From Zonotrichia leucophrys gambelii (lineage: Eukaryota; Chordata; Aves; Passeriformes; Passerellidae), in contig NC_088170.1 of NCBI RefSeq assembly GCF_028769735.1, positions 61,785,585 to 61,849,584 of the forward strand: 64,000 bases of DNA, read 5' to 3'. The translations under genes and the position numbers were made by a program. The notes below the pieces were generated by a model, which ran no database searches, was not told the DNA's origin, and saw only the letters and a program-made list of their open reading frames with translations. Shown one piece after another: positions 61,481 to 64,000 of this stretch. Every line of letters starts with the position of its first letter. Positions within the stretch are counted from its first letter, which is position 1.

Positions 61481-64000
61481 ATAGAAAGCCCACAATACTA
61501 TACATGAAAGGATATAATGAGAAAAAGGTGATATAATCACTAAATAGGCTTTTGATTTTTGGGCAGATATCCGTTGTTAAAATCCTTATTTATAACATGG
61601 AGGTAGAAAAACACACAGAAACAGAAGGATTGCTGTTCCCTGCCACAGCAGGTCACCACACTTGACTGGAGGAAGACCAAGCAGGGTTTCAGGTTACATA
61701 TTATATCACTGCCTGTTGGATGTGTTGTCAAAATTAACCTGGCAGCCATGCTTCAAAATTATCTACTATTAAAGGCTATTAATGTGCAAAACATCTATTA
61801 CATTTAGTATCATTTAAGAAGGTACTACATTTAACTTCTTTGTGAGGCACTGTGTCGTTTTGACTTATAGCAGATCCCTGATTATGCTACCCCAGTGCCA
61901 GCACTGGATTATTAGGAAGTTTATTTTGATTTTGAAATGCCAAAGTCTGACTGCCACACCAAATCTGACTGTGACCTGTTTTGGTCTGACTGAGATCACA
62001 GGACAAAATAAAAGCTTTTGTTGGCACACCTTCCACACCTTCCCCTTTCCTCAGCCATACACACAACAAAAGAACTTTGTTCCAAGCTACCTGAGCTCCT
62101 GGTTTGTGCTCCCAAAAGTTCATTGATGTGATTTATAAAACCAAGACTGTTGCCTTGAGCTCATTCAGGCTAAAAATATATATTTTTCTTTAGTTGGCAA
62201 GCCCTCAAATACTGCAGAAAAGACATTATATCTACCTTAGCTCTTAGCCCCCTTTAAAGGACAAGATTTTTTTAAATTTGATCTATGATTCATGTACTAT
62301 TCACACAGTCCTTTAGATATTTGATCTTAAGTGCCTAAATGCATAAAAATTAATGTTATAATTTTGCATTTCAGCTGGAGGTGAGTTCATTATATTAGTT
62401 CCTGGAAGACATGGTCCTCCCATGGGACTTTTTTATTCGACACTGAGACAAAAAAATCTGTGGTACTTAATGACAAATTTATAATTTTTAAAGTGTACAC
62501 TTTTGACAGGTTTTAAGTAGTTTGCTAAACCATTCTGTGACATTTTTGGCTATGAGAGTGTTCCAGATATCAGGCCAAATAGGTGAATAGGGAAAGGAAT
62601 TATGCTGACTCCAGATGTGATGACTTAAATGTCAGCAACATTTGTTACTTGCAGCTCATCCTTTGATGTCTTCAGTCGGCAGCTTCCAGACACCAAGTGC
62701 TCACCTAGGAAAATAAAAGTCAAACCTGACTTCTGAGGTCAGCATGAATTGATTTCATTCACTTCAGGACAGAAATGTCTGCCATGAATATGCTCATATT
62801 TAAAATAATTTTTTTGTAACCTTTATTTTTACTCTCCCAGTAATATTTAGGATATAAACTCAGAAAATGCACATGGATGCCATATGTTGACACAACACTT
62901 GTCAGCAAATTTTAAAAATTGTTACTTCCTTCTATATTAAAAAAGAGAAGCAATAAATTGAGGAAGTTTTATTTTCTACATTGATTTTGTGCCAATATCC
63001 TTTATAAAATGTAAGTCCAATAGTACATTGACATTGAATGATTTTAATAGAATGATTTTAAGGCACAGATACACAGTCTTTGATGAAGAACTGGGATATC
63101 TTTGTTCTACTTCCACCTTTCCCACTAATTGTTGTCATCTTCAACAGAAGTGTTTGTGTTGGTCAAACATAGCTGCTCTCTAAATTTCCTGCCTACTCCC
63201 CCATCCTTCTGCCTGGAAGGAGATGCTGCTTGTGGGGTCTTGAGCAGCCTCATCTGGCAGGTGAGATGCTTGCTGGCATTCAGGTGCTCAAAATACTGCT
63301 ACAATGTGAATTCAGCTGCCTTAATTAACTTTAAAATAGAGTTTCCATGTAACCTCATTCAGGAATGCAATTTTCCTGCTTTTCACTCTCCTTGGACTTA
63401 ATTAGGTTGGTCATTCAAGCTACATGCTCCCAAGGAGGACAAGACCATTATATGTCAGAAGCAAAAGTACTTCAAATCACCTTTGAGTCGATTTTTCTAG
63501 ACTTTTACAATATAAAAGTATTTTTCTGTTCAGACTTGAGTTCAAAATGTGTTCAGATTCTTACAGCAATCAAAAAAATCTGTAATGTTTGGTTTTGATT
63601 TTTTTTGTCAGATCTACTGATTTCTTTTGGCCCTTTAATGCTAAGAGAACAAGAAAAAGTAAAGTTGCAGGAAGACCATGAACACTGATGTGCTGTAACA
63701 TTGAACAATGTGCTTGGATCAGTCTGGAATTACTAAAATCAGCAGGAGTTTGTTCATAATATTTTAACCTGACCAAAGGTAAAAGTAATTATGAACATAA
63801 TAATTATTTCAAAATGCTTGACGGTGACATTAAATCTGTAGTGATTAGCATGGGGTTTACAATAACAAGCATTATGTCATTTATCCTTTAAGCCAGGAGG
63901 GGCATTTTGTACTTTCCAGGATGGCAACATGATACACTTCATTTGTTCTTAATCCTGATGAAGCTGTAGCCATAAATAATAGGTATATCTCAGAACAAGA
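61481..64000. other. Unique AT-rich sequence
   Basis: No supported gene. The block 61840-62130 is richer in GC and carries AATAAAAGCTTTTGTT near 62008, which could be a decayed LTR 3' part, but I found no LTR edges. Short frames at 62989-63776 on both strands are featureless. Confidence 0.45.

Noticed and set aside
61840..62130. Possible LTR with AATAAA at about 62008
   Set aside because: No TG...CA edges or target duplication could be found, so it is noted only within the surrounding unique region.

Overview
The window looks like non-coding nuclear DNA of a bird, most likely a songbird (passerine). It is AT-rich throughout. The recognisable interspersed repeats are CR1 LINEs, nearly all cut short at their 5' end, and long terminal repeats (LTRs) of endogenous retroviruses of kinds I associate with songbird genomes. 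There are no mammalian SINEs, no bacterial operon structure, no CRISPR array, and no rRNA or tRNA gene that I can see. The organism call rests on recognising these repeat families by eye, not on a database search.

I find no protein-coding gene that I can support. Open reading frames reach at most 157 codons. They are scattered on both strands, and each is either featureless or explained by a repeat (CR1 reverse-transcriptase pieces, LTR sequence, microsatellites). The window is therefore best read as a gene desert or the inside of a very large intron.

Layout: 1-5.9 kb is unique AT-rich DNA with a 160-bp pure-purine pentanucleotide array at 1739-1898. A CR1 3' end on the minus strand lies at 5950-6275. 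A truncated minus-strand retrovirus-like element lies at about 9945-10736, with an LTR, a primer-binding-site-like motif and a leader remnant. A plus-strand CR1 coding fragment lies at 11680-12269, just after a near-perfect 31-bp palindrome. An ancient CR1-like piece lies at 14936-15100. From 15.1 to 29.5 kb I see only unique sequence, a T-rich patch and one higher-GC block. An unexplained higher-GC block lies at 29500-30125. A minus-strand CR1 at 31071-31895 is interrupted by a roughly 280-bp insertion. Another minus-strand CR1 lies at 34766-35172.

The most repeat-dense part is 36.7-46 kb. It holds a complete 1282-bp solo LTR with a perfect 5-bp target duplication (36687-37978), a CpG-rich patch near 38.85 kb, a (GGAA)24 array (39800-39895) and a complete 397-bp solo LTR with a perfect 6-bp target duplication (40549-40957). 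It also holds three plus-strand CR1 pieces (41138-41946, 44084-44199, 45831-46005). A minus-strand CR1 lies at 47985-48345 and a strong G-quadruplex motif at 49121-49151. From 49.2 to 64 kb the sequence is mostly unique, with small tandem duplications and inverted repeats.

No set of genes works together here. The biology on view is retroelement insertion, LTR-LTR recombination that leaves solo LTRs, nested insertion and microsatellite expansion. I did not find a convincing new biological system. The best leads are the insertion inside the 31-kb CR1, the unexplained 29.5-30.1 kb block, the CpG-rich patch at 38.8-39.1 kb and the non-B-DNA motifs.
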